A stretch of 64,000 nt of DNA from Halictus rubicundus (GCF_050948215.1 NC_135165.1:1290501-1354500), one strand, 5' to 3'; positions 34,192 to 43,408 are shown, numbered from the stretch's first letter. Numbers and translations are program-made. Notes: generated by a model from the letters alone, not told the origin.

Positions 34192-37100
34192 TCTCTCTTG
34201 TTTCTGTTAATTGACGGTCTCGACCGGATCCATCCACCGATGCCCGACCAGATCGATCGATCGAGAGATTCTTTATTGCGTTCAAACATCCCCTCTCTTG
34301 TTCTCACCGCACACTCAACACCGTTTCGAGTACCTCGGGACAATGCAGGCTCCTTCTTCTGCACCTCATGTCAATACCATGCGATTCTCTCTCTACTGGC
34401 TTTTTTTCTGTATTTTTTTTTTTCTGTTTCCGGTATTGTCGCGCGACAAGCCGATCGACGACTTTCAATTAACCGCGCGAGACACGATAGAGACCGCGAT
34501 CTGCATTTTCGCTCGAGGACGGAAATTGTTGCAGGGATTAGCCTCCAATGTTACTCTTTTTAAATCCGGATCTCGATAGCGCGGGGTTAAAAATATTAAT
34601 TGGATTATTGCGATGAAGGTGCCGGGAAATTCGCTCGTTTAGTAAATTTCGGTTGGACAATCGGCGAGAGAATTCGATCGCCCAGCGAATCGAGAGCGGA
34701 ACCGATAATCGATCGAGAGGAAGGCGCGGAATGGAAATTGCGGCGGCAGACGATGCGGGCCGGACAGGTGCAACAGTCGGGAGAAGCCCTTGAATGGAAA
34801 CACGAGGAGGATCGATGCCTCGATGATATCGAGTGTGTTTTGCCAGGAGCGGGGCGTGTGTATCGTTGCTTCGATTGCGTCGATCGGCGGCGGCGATACC
34901 CGCGGTAAAACCGCGAACAATTCCGTTTCGCGACGCGACGGTTCGGCCGCGATTTATTTTTAACCCTCGACCACGTTTCGCCAGTCGATATCTCGAACGT
35001 CTGACCTTTCCTCGTTATCGTGGTCGACCAAGGCCGTTCTCTCGATTCGCTGCTGTTCCCCTTTTTATTTTATTCGCTGTTGTACAGGCTGACCCGTTCG
35101 ACCGTGCTGCGACCACCAATTAGCACAGCACCGCCGACACTGATTTCTAGATCTTAGATCCAGCTTAACGCCTACTTTTCTCTCTTCCGAGACGATAGAT
35201 TGGACGTAGTTAATCGGTAACACGGATAAAACAAGTGGTTTCCTTTTGTGAAAACGCGTGGCTAGTCTGGACCTAATTCAGAATTTTTTTATCTTTGATA
35301 TCGATGACGCTTATAGTTTTTTTTAGTTGATCTCTTCGAAGATACGTAGCTGAATTGAGTTTTTGGTGCAGCACGATTTCGAAACAGCCTGTACACGCGT
35401 GCGAAGTTTTGTTTTCCGTATCCTGTCGCTTTATTCCCCGTGTCCTTGAAGTCCTCTCCCCTCCCAGCCAGCAACGAGTGGTACAAGGTGGTCTCTAAAC
35501 TAAATACTAATAATGTTAGACGTGTGAATCTGTCCCTAGATGAGTGCGAGTGAGTGGCTAGATCATGCGAACGACTGACCCTTGACCACCCCGCAGACGT
35601 GGTGGAGCAAGGCACACGTCCACGCAAATTTTATTCTGACGATTTTTCTACCAATTCTGCCAATTCTAAATTCTACCAATTTATTCGATCGCGAATCTCT
35701 CGAAAACAAATTCTGCCAGAGAATGAACAAGCAAATAACGTGTCACTGTGTGCGAGAGGACGAGGTTCAGTCCAGAGAGAACTGCTTCGGAACCTGTCAC
35801 CTTGGATGTTGTTTCAGTATCGCTAACGAGATCTTGCCGAAGAGATCGTTGCTAAACAGGGCAACTTGATTCCGAGCGAATTTTCAGATTCGCATTTCAA
35901 GATTCAAGATTAGTTCTCGTTGGGCAGACGTGGCCTGACGCTTCGGAACAACGGTACACAGAAAATCGTGCAAATTGTTGAACGGAAGCTGCAAGAAACG
36001 CTTGCTTTTTGCAACGTTTTCGGTGGCAAGTAGAAGAAGTCGTCTATGGCCAGACGCGTCGTACAATGAACGCGAGACAGAATCGCTCGAACTTTTTTCG
36101 GTACTTCCTTGCACGTTCAAGGACCAATCTTTTACAATCTAGACGCATATTCTTCCGCGTTGTTAAATAAATGCAATTCAGAACTGGAAAGTAGTCTGAA
36201 AATGTCGAGGAACGGTACAAATTTCCGAACAATTTGCGATTTTCTGTGAAAACCTTCTGAACGAAAAGGAGAACGTGGCTCGGATCCGTCTGTACGTCCT
36301 GACGATCGATAAAATCGGGGCAAAGGAGGATCGAGTCGAAGACACGCTGCAAGAAGCAGAAGGATGGAGTTTCGGACGGAGATTAGGGCAATCTGCGCTT
36401 CGCTTTCGCTTCTCACCTCTTTTCATCGCCATTCTTCAGCCACTTTCATTTCCCGCTCGCATTTTCTTCTTCCGAGCGAAACATCGTCGACGACGGAGGA
36501 GTCGCTTCATACCGGTTCCACCATTGTTCGTCACTGTCCGCGCCGGTTTCTTTCGCTGTTTCTCTGATTTTTGTATGGTTTCTGTTCTGTTGTTTTTCTT
36601 TCAACTCTATCTCTATCTCCTTTTCTCTCTCTCTCTGTGTTTCTCTCTTTCTCTCTTGTGCTCTATTTTCTGACTTCTTTAAGATGAGAAAAGAAAACGG
36701 AGAGGCACCATAGATGGTAGACGGGAAATAAACATGCGAAAAAAAAAAACAGAGAGAGTTATGCTCGCGGAAGCACGAGGCAGCGCGACCAACACTCTTA
36801 TCACATCCCAACACCTTTTTCTCGCTCGTTCCCCGGAGTATCTCTCTTCTTACGTTGTTCTTTTTGTGTTTTGTTTTAGCACTGGCAAGGCCATGCTTGC
36901 CATTAACAAAGGCTTACAGAGGTCAGTATTTTTTTCGTTACTACCGCCTTACGCCCCCGTTTTCGTGATCGGGTGTTTTTTTTTTTCTGTCCACCCAGCC
37001 CCCCAACACATCCCCAAAAACCCACCCCTTTCGTTCTGATCACCGTTTTCCGGTATACATATATCGTTCGTTTCTCCGTTCTTGTTCTCGTTGTGGCTTC

Positions 37101-40100
37101 TTTCTCTGTGACCTGACCTTAAAAATTTCATATGGAAAACCATCTCCCCCACCCACCGACAAAATTTCGCTTTTTTCTTAAGCGAGCTATGAACTATTTT
37201 CGAAGTCCGCAAATAGTGAACAATTTCCATGTTCTGTATGAAATTTTTAAGCCCCTCCCCTCTTTCACAAACGGACCATCACATTACCTTTCGCCTCACG
37301 CTCTTCTAATCTCTTCTTCTCGCCCACCACTCACTTTTCCTTTCATCTCGAGCTGCTCCACTTTCTTCCTCTTTCATCTCACTGTTCCATTTCCTTTCCC
37401 CCTACCCCCCTTTCGTCCCCCCTTCTTTTTTCTCTGCCTTCTCTTATTCTATCTTGCAATCTCTACTTTTGTTTTAAATTTTCCCTTTCCCATAATATTC
37501 CATTTAATTACTCTCTGTCTTAAATTGGTCTACCGGTCCGTCTATATTTTTCGACCCTCGTTGATCTACTTTCTTCCTCCCCTCTCTCTCTCTCATCCCA
37601 GAACGTTCTACATTTGTTCTCTCTGCCGCATTACACATGCATCACCTCTTTCCTCTCTACCACCCTCTCTCCTTCTCTCTTTCTCTCTCGAACCGCTCTA
37701 CTATTCCGTCTGCGTTCTATCCCTCGTTGATCCACTTTCTTCCTCCCGCTCTGTCTCTCGCCTCGCAACGTTCTTACATTCGTTCTCTCTTTCCATTGCG
37801 TTCACTCTACGCTCTCCCCCCACCCCGCTTTGTTTGCCTTCTTCTGTCGCTCTGTCCACTATTTTCTCTCTCTTTCCCTCTCTCTCTCTCTCTCTCTCCG
37901 GCTATCACCCGCGAAACGCTTCTCCACCCAGAGCAAACGTCACCGAGCATCGTCTCTCACCGGTTTCTCCTCTCTCGAACACGAATCGACGTACTCGAGC
38001 GTGCGATGTACACTCGACGTGCGAACAAAAGTGCAGTATAAACGTGTGTGTGCGCATCACGTGATTTCCCGTGCGGAAACGAGTCGAAAACGCCGGAGAA
38101 TCAAATTTCTTCCTCCGAGACTTCGTTGTCGAGAAAATCGAGTTTCGAAATCGGCAAGTAGAGGATAATCACACTGTTCCCCGGGAATAATATTTTCAAG
38201 CTCGATTTTTTTGCGAACCAAGCGTCGTAGAATCAAATTTCCTTCTGCCGTTTCTCGTCCATTTTCTCACGAGCAATCGCCTCGCGCCGCTTTGTACCTA
38301 TACTTTCGACCCTGTTTTCCGTACCTGTTTCGTTTCGTCATCCTCCGAGGTTCGAGGTTCGACTCCGCCTCGGTCGATTATCGCTAAACGCGTCCCCGAG
38401 CACAGAGGATTTTCCTTGATCCTCTGGATCGTCGGTGAAGAACGACTGCAGACGGATCACGAGCGATTTTCCGGACGATCGAGCCGGAAAATCGAACGGA
38501 TTCTCATTCCACGAGGCAAGCTTCGAGCGTCGACGTGTTTTCCAATCGGACTCTCTCGAATCGACAGGATCCTTTCTACTCCTCGACAGGATCCATCGTA
38601 TCTTTTCTTGGTCTTCTGTATTCCGTTCTGTTCGTTACGGTTTCTCGTTTTTTCGTTCTTCGATCTTTCTCTGTGTCTGTCTCTCTTTTTCTACGTCTAC
38701 TTTTCGTTGTCTTCTTCCGCCTTTTTAACCGGTCGATGTTCGATTTCGGAGACCGTGCACCCGCGACGGTCCACTCGTCGATCTCCGTCGATCGATCCTC
38801 GAATCGAGAGGAACGGAAGACTAGCCGCACGATCAGCTTCCACTTCGCACCCGAGACTGTACAGGGTGTTACGTTTTTCTTCGTAACCGTTTAATTTGTC
38901 AACTCTTCGATCCAGCAGTGATCTTTGCTTGAAACGGTAAAACATTTTCCATAGTCGATAACTACTATAGTATCGGCGATGTCGATGCATAAAAATTCAC
39001 GAACATACTTCGGACATCTATGAATCAGTACATTCACTTTCATTAGATTACCTTGATTAGTTTATCATGAAAAAAATCCCAAAGCGTACCTTTGTGGCTC
39101 GCACTGCAAGTAGAAGAGGAACGCCTGTGGTCAGACACGACAGAAATTTTTTGATTGTACCTTTACTGTAACGATAACTTGCAGTAGCGATTGTTTTTGA
39201 TTAACGTTGGTATTGGTATTGAATTTATACAAAAATTGACATCATTAACATTGTGATTAGCTTGCCAACAGTATGGTTGGGAATCGCGATGCAAGTAGAA
39301 GCGAAACACTCTGTACAGAAGCGATCGGTACACGATTCGCACGGCCCGCATCAACGAGAACTATCGAGTAGCCTGTGTATTCACCATCGCCCACATACTC
39401 ACCACGATCTGTCGTTTAGTATAGTGCCGAGAGCTGTCCTAGGTGCACGATCTCCCGCAACAGAGCAATCACGTAAACTTTGCCCGACCATAGAGAGTAC
39501 ACTTGTCGTTGGTGCACACGTACTATAAGAAATAATCGCACCCGAATGCAGTTCTGAAAGAATGCCACCGACACGTCATTTCCCCTCGTTAGCGAACCGG
39601 ACGATTACTATGAATATCTGCTGTCGGAGCTGAGCAAAATTTCCTTTGGACCATAATATAGTAATTTTCAAAGCTGCCTCGGAGAGTGCAAGGGGTTGAT
39701 AATTTTCGTGGCGTTTGCGGAGCCATCCAGAACGAGTCATTCAATCGATTAATTAATTAAATATGCAAATTCCGAAATTGCTCTTACCAATTTCCATGAG
39801 TTTCGCTTCGAGACTTTCCCTCTTGAAAACTTTTGCAACTTTTCAGTGTTGCAGTTCAACGTAGAAAGCGCTTTGCTCAGCTTCGTTCGCAGGGATAGTG
39901 ACGCTTACTCGAAAACTGCGAGCAGTATCGATCACGAAGTAAAAGAAGAGCAAGACTGTGCACCCCTAACGCGACACGGTGCCCTTTCCGTAAAGGAGTC
40001 TCCTCGGTTCTTTTCTCGAATCGCAGCAATTACGAGCGTTCTCATCGATCCTTCGGCGAGAAATATTCTCTGGAAAGAAAATAGAGAGGGAGAGACAGAG

Positions 40101-42351
40101 AGAGAGAGAGAAATCAATGGCTAAAAGCAACGCGAAGAGGAGACGTTCGTGTTAGGGGTGGTCGAGTCCTGCAACAACGGCTGTCCAACGAAAAACGCGA
40201 ACAACGCATTTTTCGTACAGTGCGTGGTCCTAATCGCGATGCAAACGAGACAACGGGTGATCCTTTGTGCGGGAACCAACCGAAACTGCGATGTAACACC
40301 TTTCTATCCAAGATTTGATCTCATTACGTCATTCTCACACTTGTTCCAAATTTAATTTTAACATATATTTTAGAATATGTATTTTAGATTGACTAGAGGA
40401 TTTTTAGGGGTTGTTCCGCAGTTTCCCCGGAGTCCTTGCAGCGTCGCCTCGATTCCGACAGCATCGCGATTATGCTCGCGGCTCGCGCGATACTCGCGTC
40501 CCCTTAAAGATCGCGTAATTACCGGCAAACCCCCCCGGACCTCCCAGCCCCGCCCCACGACTCTGTACTGAATACTTACTGAGATGTGCCCTGTTTTAAC
40601 GCGGCTTGTGACGTCAAGTAGGTACGTAGATACATTTTTTAACGATCTGTAAATACGCCGAATCATTGCATGCCGATCAGAACGAGCCAGCGCATGCGTT
40701 GATCAACCGGTTGCGTTCTTTCTCGACCCCCACCCCCCTTTGTTTCGGCCCCCGCCGCGGCCCCTTTGAATCGAACGACGACGACGAGCTTCTTCGGCTT
40801 GTTGTCAGAGCGGCGGGGGGCCAGCCTTCTCCTTTGCTTTTCTTTTCCTTCCGATTTCTTGATTCTGTTTTTTCTTTCTGGTGTCCGTCAGAACGAGGCA
40901 GTAGCGTTTTACTTTGTTTCACTGTTAAGTAGATGCGGCCGCGATGCGACAGACGCGCGGCGAGTTCGACTGCTGAGCTGATTCGCCCCGAGATCGAAAT
41001 TTTGTTCGACGGGAATTTTGTTTCACGGGAAACCTGGAAGTACAACGTTGTAGTTCCGTTGTAGTTTGCAGCAATGATCCTCGATCATTTTAGCGCGCGA
41101 AACAGCTCAGACGTCCAGAGACTCGAGTCATTCACAGCCTGGCATGGTACGGTTCCAGCTCCCCGAGGCTTCCGTCGTTTTCGAAAAAATCGTTCTACCT
41201 CGGAAGCCTCGAAAGTCGGGACAATACGGTCGAAAAGACTCGCCATGCTTTTGTCCATGAGAAGATGCTTGCACGATGCTGATTGTAATGTTTCTCTGAC
41301 GATGTAAATCAGTGTCGTGCGAAAGTTCCGTCGAGCTGTCGACGATCGATGGGGAGTCTTGCAAAGATTATGCACTTTTGGAGAGACCAAGGCTAGTATA
41401 AAACGAGTACAGTGTTTCTTCCATAGTTATCGCGTGATTCGAAGTTGCGGTAAAATGGGAATAGATTGTTGCAAGCTATCGAGGGGGGTAGAGACGCGAC
41501 GCTACGGAGGAAATACTGTACTACAAGTGTTCAATGACCTCCCCATCGATTAAACCAAGTAGGCTCAACCAAGTTCGAGTTAGACCCAATTAGGAATTAG
41601 TTGGACTCGAATCAGACCTGACTAGTTGCTGTTTGGACCCAACGAGGACCGAGTTAGGCTACAATTAGTTGTAATTATCCGAAGGTGACCAGACTAGGTA
41701 TTGAATAATATTTGAAAAAAGAAGACACTGCTGATCTTTGTGCAAAATACAAATTATCTGGATCAATTACAAGGAACCATATAAAAATTTCCTTCTTGCA
41801 TTAGTAATTTTTTATCTTGTTCCTGTCTCTTGCTATTGAGGCAGACAATCTTCATTTCACACAAAGATAGAAAATTGTGAGGAACTTGGGGAAAATTGAG
41901 ACGTCTGGTCGCCCCGGGTCAACCAGGCTCAACTAGGTTCAGTCTATTGGTTCGGAGTCGGGCCGAGTCGGGCCGAGTCGGGCCACGGCGGGCGAGGGTT
42001 TTGACGGTTCCCGTCGGGTGTTGCAGGTACAGCCCGCTGGCAGGCGATCTCCTGGCGAACTCGATGCTACCGGGGAACGCGATGAACGGTTCCGGCTGGT
42101 GCATCTTCGTGTACAACCTGGCCCCGGAGACCGAGGAGAACGTGCTGTGGCAGTTGTTCGGTCCGTTCGGCGCCGTCCAATCGGTCAAAGTGATCCGGGA
42201 CCTGCAGACGAACAAGTGCAAGGGATTCGGTTTCGTGACGATGACCAACTACGACGAGGCGGTGGTGGCGATCCAGAGCCTGAACGGTTACACGCTCGGT
42301 AACCGGGTGCTCCAGGTCAGCTTCAAGACGAACAAGAGCAAGGCGGCGTAG
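22914..42351 (+). CDS. elavl2: ELAV/Hu-family neuronal RNA-binding protein with three RRMs (elav/fne/elavl2 type), spliced gene
   Basis: Members of this family bind U-rich and AU-rich RNA and control alternative splicing, poly(A)-site choice and mRNA stability in neurons. Joining 22,914-23,109, 26,431-26,534, 28,670-28,823, 33,519-33,750 and 42,027-42,351 gives 336 residues with consistent phases (1, 0, 1, 2). RRM1 has RNP2 LIVNYL (30-35) and RNP1 LGYGFVNY (69-76). RRM2 has RNP2 LYVSGL (116-121) and RNP1 KGVGFIRF (155-162). After a linker of roughly 50-70 residues, RRM3 has RNP2 IFVYNL (255-260) and RNP1 KGFGFVTM (294-301). The length is usual for Hu proteins. Two ATGs open the frame, at 22,914 and 22,917; the first is used here. 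The family call is near certain. The symbol follows the bee name; it may also be called elav or fne. Two optional microexons, a tandem donor and an open frame beyond the stop are listed separately. Confidence 0.95.
23235..23434. mobile_element. TTAA-flanked miniature element (200 bp) in elav intron 1
   Basis: The left end TTAACGCTAAACCTAC and right end GTAGGTTCAGTGTTAA are imperfect inverted repeats including TTAA. The right subterminal CCGGTCGTTTTGACCG closely matches the palindrome in the 6,809 element, so both belong to one family with diverged tips. The interior is AT-rich and non-coding. It begins about 125 bp after the exon 1 donor. Confidence 0.7.
23447..23685. mobile_element. Second TTAA-type miniature element (239 bp), adjacent to the previous one
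   Basis: The ends TAACCCTTAAGTGCAT and ATGCATTTAAGGGTTA are inverted repeats. The right end keeps TTAA (23,682-23,685) and the left has CTAA. Subterminal GGGGTCCATTGAGGAC and GGGGTCCTTTGCGGACCCC form hairpins on each side. The CCCTTAA tips are piggyBac-like. It starts only 12 bp after the 23,235 element, so two elements used neighbouring sites. Confidence 0.7.
24376..24449 (+). ncRNA. Hammerhead self-cleaving ribozyme, copy 1 (type III topology)
   Basis: All conserved parts are present in order. Stem III 5' strand AGGCGT (24,376-24,381) pairs with ACGCTT (24,444-24,449). The cleavage-site C is 24,382, following GU. Stem I TAAGGC (24,383-24,388) pairs with GCCTTA (24,405-24,410). The core CTGATGA is 24,411-24,417. 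Stem II GTCCC (24,418-24,422) pairs with GGGAC (24,436-24,440), and GAA is 24,441-24,443. Cleavage is predicted between 24,382 and 24,383. Stem III is open-ended, hence type III. Loop I (24,390-24,400) and loop II (24,424-24,434) are complementary over 11 nt with one G-U pair; loop-loop contacts are known to activate natural hammerheads. It lies in elav intron 1 on the transcribed strand. Confidence 0.85.
24383..25037 (+). mobile_element. Possible hammerhead-bounded retroelement unit (retrozyme or Penelope-LTR-like), 655 nt
   Basis: Two same-strand hammerhead motifs bound this interval, so double cleavage of a transcript would release a 655-nt RNA with ends suited to circularisation. That is the architecture of retrozymes and of hammerhead-bearing Penelope-like repeats. 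The interior has no convincing ORF; it holds an A-rich AATAAATAAATAAAA stretch near 24,521 and otherwise unremarkable sequence. I see no reverse transcriptase, target duplication or primer-binding site. An alternative is two independent remnants of an older element. Confidence 0.4.
25032..25103 (+). ncRNA. Hammerhead self-cleaving ribozyme, copy 2 (U7A core variant)
   Basis: Direct repeat of copy 1, restricted almost exactly to the ribozyme; the flanks differ. Stem III CGCGT (25,032-25,036) pairs with ACGCG (25,099-25,103). Cleavage is predicted after C 25,037. Stem I TAAGGC (25,038-25,043) pairs with GCCTTA (25,060-25,065). The core is CTGAAGA (25,066-25,072), stem II GTCCC (25,073-25,077) pairs with GGGAC (25,091-25,095), and GAAA follows. 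The only core change from copy 1 is position 7 (U to A), the most tolerant core position, so activity is plausible. Loops I and II are again complementary over 10-11 nt. Confidence 0.82.
26431..26534 (+). CDS. elavl2: Coding exon 2: second half of RRM1
   Basis: The acceptor TTACAG|GACAG completes the glycine codon split with exon 1. The exon reads QSLGYGFVNYHRPEDAEKA and onward through LRLQNKTIK. It holds RNP1 of RRM1 with its aromatic residues and the last helix and strand. The donor AAG|GTACGT at 26,534 is in phase 0. Length is 104 nt. The reading is unambiguous and diagnostic for ELAV/Hu proteins. Confidence 0.95.
26535..28669 (+). other. elav intron 2
   Basis: 2,135 nt between phase-0 junctions. 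A (GTC)n run near 27,630-27,652 is the only clear repeat. No other gene or structured RNA was recognised. Confidence 0.9.
28670..28823 (+). CDS. elavl2: Coding exon 3: start of RRM2
   Basis: The acceptor CCGCAG|GTATCG opens in phase 0. The exon encodes VSYARPSSEAIKGANLYVSG, then the first helix and second strand of RRM2, ending in RILCDNIT plus one base. The donor is ACCG|GTAAGT at 28,823. Length is 154 nt. It can join exon 4 directly, giving NITGLSKGVGF, or enter the 39-nt microexon at 30,775, because both start in the same phase. Confidence 0.95.
30775..30813 (+). CDS. elavl2: Candidate 39-nt in-frame microexon inserting 13 residues into RRM2
   Basis: A strong pyrimidine tract ending in TTTAG precedes 39 nt, followed by the donor CCG|GTACGTA. 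Entered in phase 1 from exon 3 and left in phase 1 into exon 4, it has no stop and reads VRQFVTGGGDYLP. The insertion falls between strands 2 and 3 of RRM2, a few residues before RNP1 KGVGFIRF. A Gly-rich insert beside RNP1 would be expected to alter RNA contact. The evidence is splice-site quality plus exact phase preservation; I saw no transcript. Skipping it gives the canonical RRM2. Confidence 0.65.
32060..32272. mobile_element. Non-autonomous hAT-type miniature element (213 bp)
   Basis: Terminal inverted repeats CAGGCATGGGC (32,060-32,070) and GCCCATGCCTG (32,262-32,272) are flanked by perfect 8-bp direct repeats CGCTGATC (32,052-32,059 and 32,273-32,280). An 8-bp target duplication with CAG-starting ends is the hAT signature. 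The interior is GC-rich and non-coding. It sits in the intron between the 39-nt microexon and exon 4. The intact duplication suggests no later rearrangement and fairly recent insertion. Confidence 0.85.
33216..33302. mobile_element. Foldback element or hairpin (87 bp) in the intron before exon 4
   Basis: TAAAGCTGTGTCCACACTGA (33,216-33,235) is an imperfect inverted repeat of TCAGTGTGGAGGTAGCTTTA (33,283-33,302), with three mismatches over 20 bp. The AAGCTGTGTCCACACTG core resembles transposon termini. No target duplication was seen. A shorter relative may lie at 44,576. Confidence 0.55.
33519..33777 (+). CDS. elavl2: Coding exon 4: end of RRM2 and start of the RRM2-RRM3 linker, with two alternative donors
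   Basis: The acceptor CCGACAG|GATTG completes the glycine codon and continues LSKGVGFIRFDQRVEAEKA, ending RRM2 with ITVKFANNPS. The linker then reads through PPLTAYLAPQ and HHPTGRF. Two donors lie 27 nt apart: TTCAG|GTACAT at 33,750 and TCCAG|GTACCT at 33,777. Both end in phase 2, so the longer form only adds nine linker residues within RYIPLSPLSR. The linker in this family carries localisation signals and is a known site of isoform variation. The exon is certain; use of both donors is inferred. Confidence 0.93.
36880..36921 (+). CDS. elavl2: 42-nt cassette exon in the RRM2-RRM3 linker
   Basis: A T-rich tract ending TTTTAG precedes the exon and the donor is AGAG|GTCAGT. Phase is 2 in and 2 out, so it adds 14 residues. 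With the preceding AG it reads STGKAMLAINKGLQR and joins exon 6 as YSPLAGDLL. Open frame, splice sites and exact phase support it as a real linker exon. Skipping leaves the frame intact. The donor GTCAGT is weaker than its neighbours, which fits regulated inclusion. Confidence 0.85.
37530..37830. repeat. C/T-rich tandem duplication in intron
   Basis: TTGATCTACTTTCTTCCTCC at 37,561 recurs as TTGATCCACTTTCTTCCTCC at 37,727 (period 166) with similar flanks (CGTTCT-ACATT-GTTCTCTCT). It lies in the pyrimidine-rich intron before the last coding exon. Confidence 0.65.
41956..41985 (+). repeat. Triplicated decamer GTCGGGCCGA before the last coding exon
   Basis: Three direct copies end about 40 bp upstream of the acceptor at 42,026. 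G-run-containing intronic repeats near splice sites often influence splicing; here only position and repetition are seen. Confidence 0.6.
42027..42351 (+). CDS. elavl2: Last coding exon: linker end, RRM3 and first stop codon (TAG)
   Basis: The acceptor GTTGCAG|GTACAG completes the Arg codon. The exon encodes YSPLAGDLLANSMLPGN, then RRM3 with RNP2 IFVYNL and RNP1 KGFGFVTM, and ends VLQVSFKTNKSKAA followed by TAG at 42,349-42,351. This is the normal C-terminal position for the family, so translation ending here gives a complete ELAV protein. Three direct copies of the decamer GTCGGGCCGA lie just upstream at 41,956-41,985. The frame continues open beyond the TAG; see the next entry. Confidence 0.95.
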
Positions 42352-43038
42352 GACAAGCAACAACAACAGCAACCCACCACACCAAAACCGAAACAACAAC
42401 CGGATCAACAACACCAACAACAACACAAACAACAATCAGGAAAAGAGGAGGATCAAGATCAGCACCAGCAGCAGCAACAACAGTCGTCGGGATCGAGCGG
42501 AAGCGACGGTACAGTGATCGCGTCGACGAGCACTAACTCGAGCACGAGCACCGTCACGACCGCCGCCGCGACCCACGACGTACCAAAGACGCCGGCGAGC
42601 GTCGTGGCGCTCGCCGCAGCCGCCGCCTACGCTTCCAAGAAGAAGATGAACCACCACTATCACCACCAACAACCACCGCTGCACCAGTTCCATCAGACCA
42701 ACAGCCACCATCATCTGCAGGTCGACAACGTGATCAACAGCCTGGTGAGCCGCTACCGTGCCGAGGTACAGCACGCCGGCAAGACCTACAACAATCTGGT
42801 GCACGCGCGGCGCTTCCTCGCCAGCTACGGGATGGTGATGAGGAACCTCGCGACCTCTGCGAATGCCAACGCCAACGCGAACGCGAACGCCAACACTAAC
42901 GCAAACGCCAACACTAACGCAAACGCCAACACCAACGCCAACACCAACACCTCCTCCGCCCGGAACTGCCCGAAGAACCTGCGCCGGAACAAACTGGATC
43001 GCGAGAACGACAACGCCGACCCGCTTCGCTCCGATTGA
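42352..43038 (+). CDS. 228-codon in-frame C-terminal extension beyond the elav TAG (readthrough, editing or splice-bypass candidate)
   Basis: From GAC at 42,352 the elav frame stays open for 228 codons to TGA at 43,036-43,038. The encoded tail starts Q/H/K-rich, passes a Ser/Thr/Ala segment and a basic KKKMNHHYHHQQ patch, and contains a non-repetitive stretch with VDNVINSLVSRYRAEVQHAG and HARRFLASYGMVMRNLA. It ends with an Ala-Asn/Thr-Asn repeat (42,863-42,950) and a basic tail. Third positions are strongly coding-like: 35 of 40 codons at 42,541-42,660 and 37 of 40 at 42,721-42,840 end in G or C, as in exon 6. That makes chance openness unlikely. How it is translated is unknown. It could instead be an untranslated relic of a longer ORF. 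Confidence 0.7.
   Translation, partial: DKQQQQQPTTPKPKQQPDQQHQQQHKQQSGKEEDQDQHQQQQQQSSGSSGSDGTVIASTSTNSSTSTVTTAAATHDVPKTPASVVALAAAAAYASKKKMNHHYHHQQPPLHQFHQTNSHHHLQVDNVINSLVSRYRAEVQHAGKTYNNLVHARRFLASYGMVMRNLATSANANANANANANTNANANTNANANTNANTNTSSARNCPKNLRRNKLDRENDNADPLRSD
42863..42950 (+). repeat. Coding minisatellite encoding Ala-Asn/Thr-Asn dipeptides
   Basis: Repeating GCSAAC and ACYAAC hexamers within the extension ORF. The period is a multiple of three, and changes between units are nearly all at third codon positions or swap Ala for Thr, so the frame is kept. Confidence 0.8.
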
Positions 43039-43385
43039 GAGACACACCGCAGGACGATATCCGCAGGAACCGATCCGCAAAGCTGATCCCACCGGAGGGT
43101 CGACGCTTGTCCTCTTCTCGGGCCAGGGACCGAGACACACATGGAGAATTAGAGAGGGAGTGCGTGTATGCGCGACGATTAGCGGTGCGAGTATGAGGAT
43201 ATAGATGCCGAAGCGTGCGCGTGCGTGTGTGCTGAACGATGATCAAGAGAAGAGTGCACAGAGAAGAGGATATGTTGGAGGGAAGAGGTAGGTCGTGGCG
43301 CGTGCGTTCAATCGTCCGGGTGACTGTTTCGCTTCGGAGGAACAAAAGGGAGAATTTTCGAATCTTTATTTACGCGCTTCTCCTC

Positions 43386-43408
43386 GCATCTCTCTCTTTC
43401 TCTCTTTC

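Larger units (their letters stand above)
33778..42026 (+). other. elav linker intron(s) before the last coding exon
   Basis: 8,249 nt, interrupted by the 42-nt cassette at 36,880. The first 4.9 kb is strongly pyrimidine-rich (33.8-34.2, 36.6 and 37.3-37.9 kb); 39.0-41.6 kb is mixed. Degenerate GGCTCAACCAAGTT-like words occur at 41,560-41,950. Other small cassette exons could be hidden here; I could not identify one. Confidence 0.8.

Noticed and set aside
37132..38064. 310-codon open frame on the plus strand
   Set aside because: Ser/Leu/Pro/Phe translation of C/T-rich intronic sequence containing an internal tandem duplication; no family resemblance.
42436..43140. 234-codon antisense open frame opposite the elav extension
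   Set aside because: Val/Gly/Leu-rich shadow of the GC3-biased sense frame; sense-strand third-position bias explains its openness.
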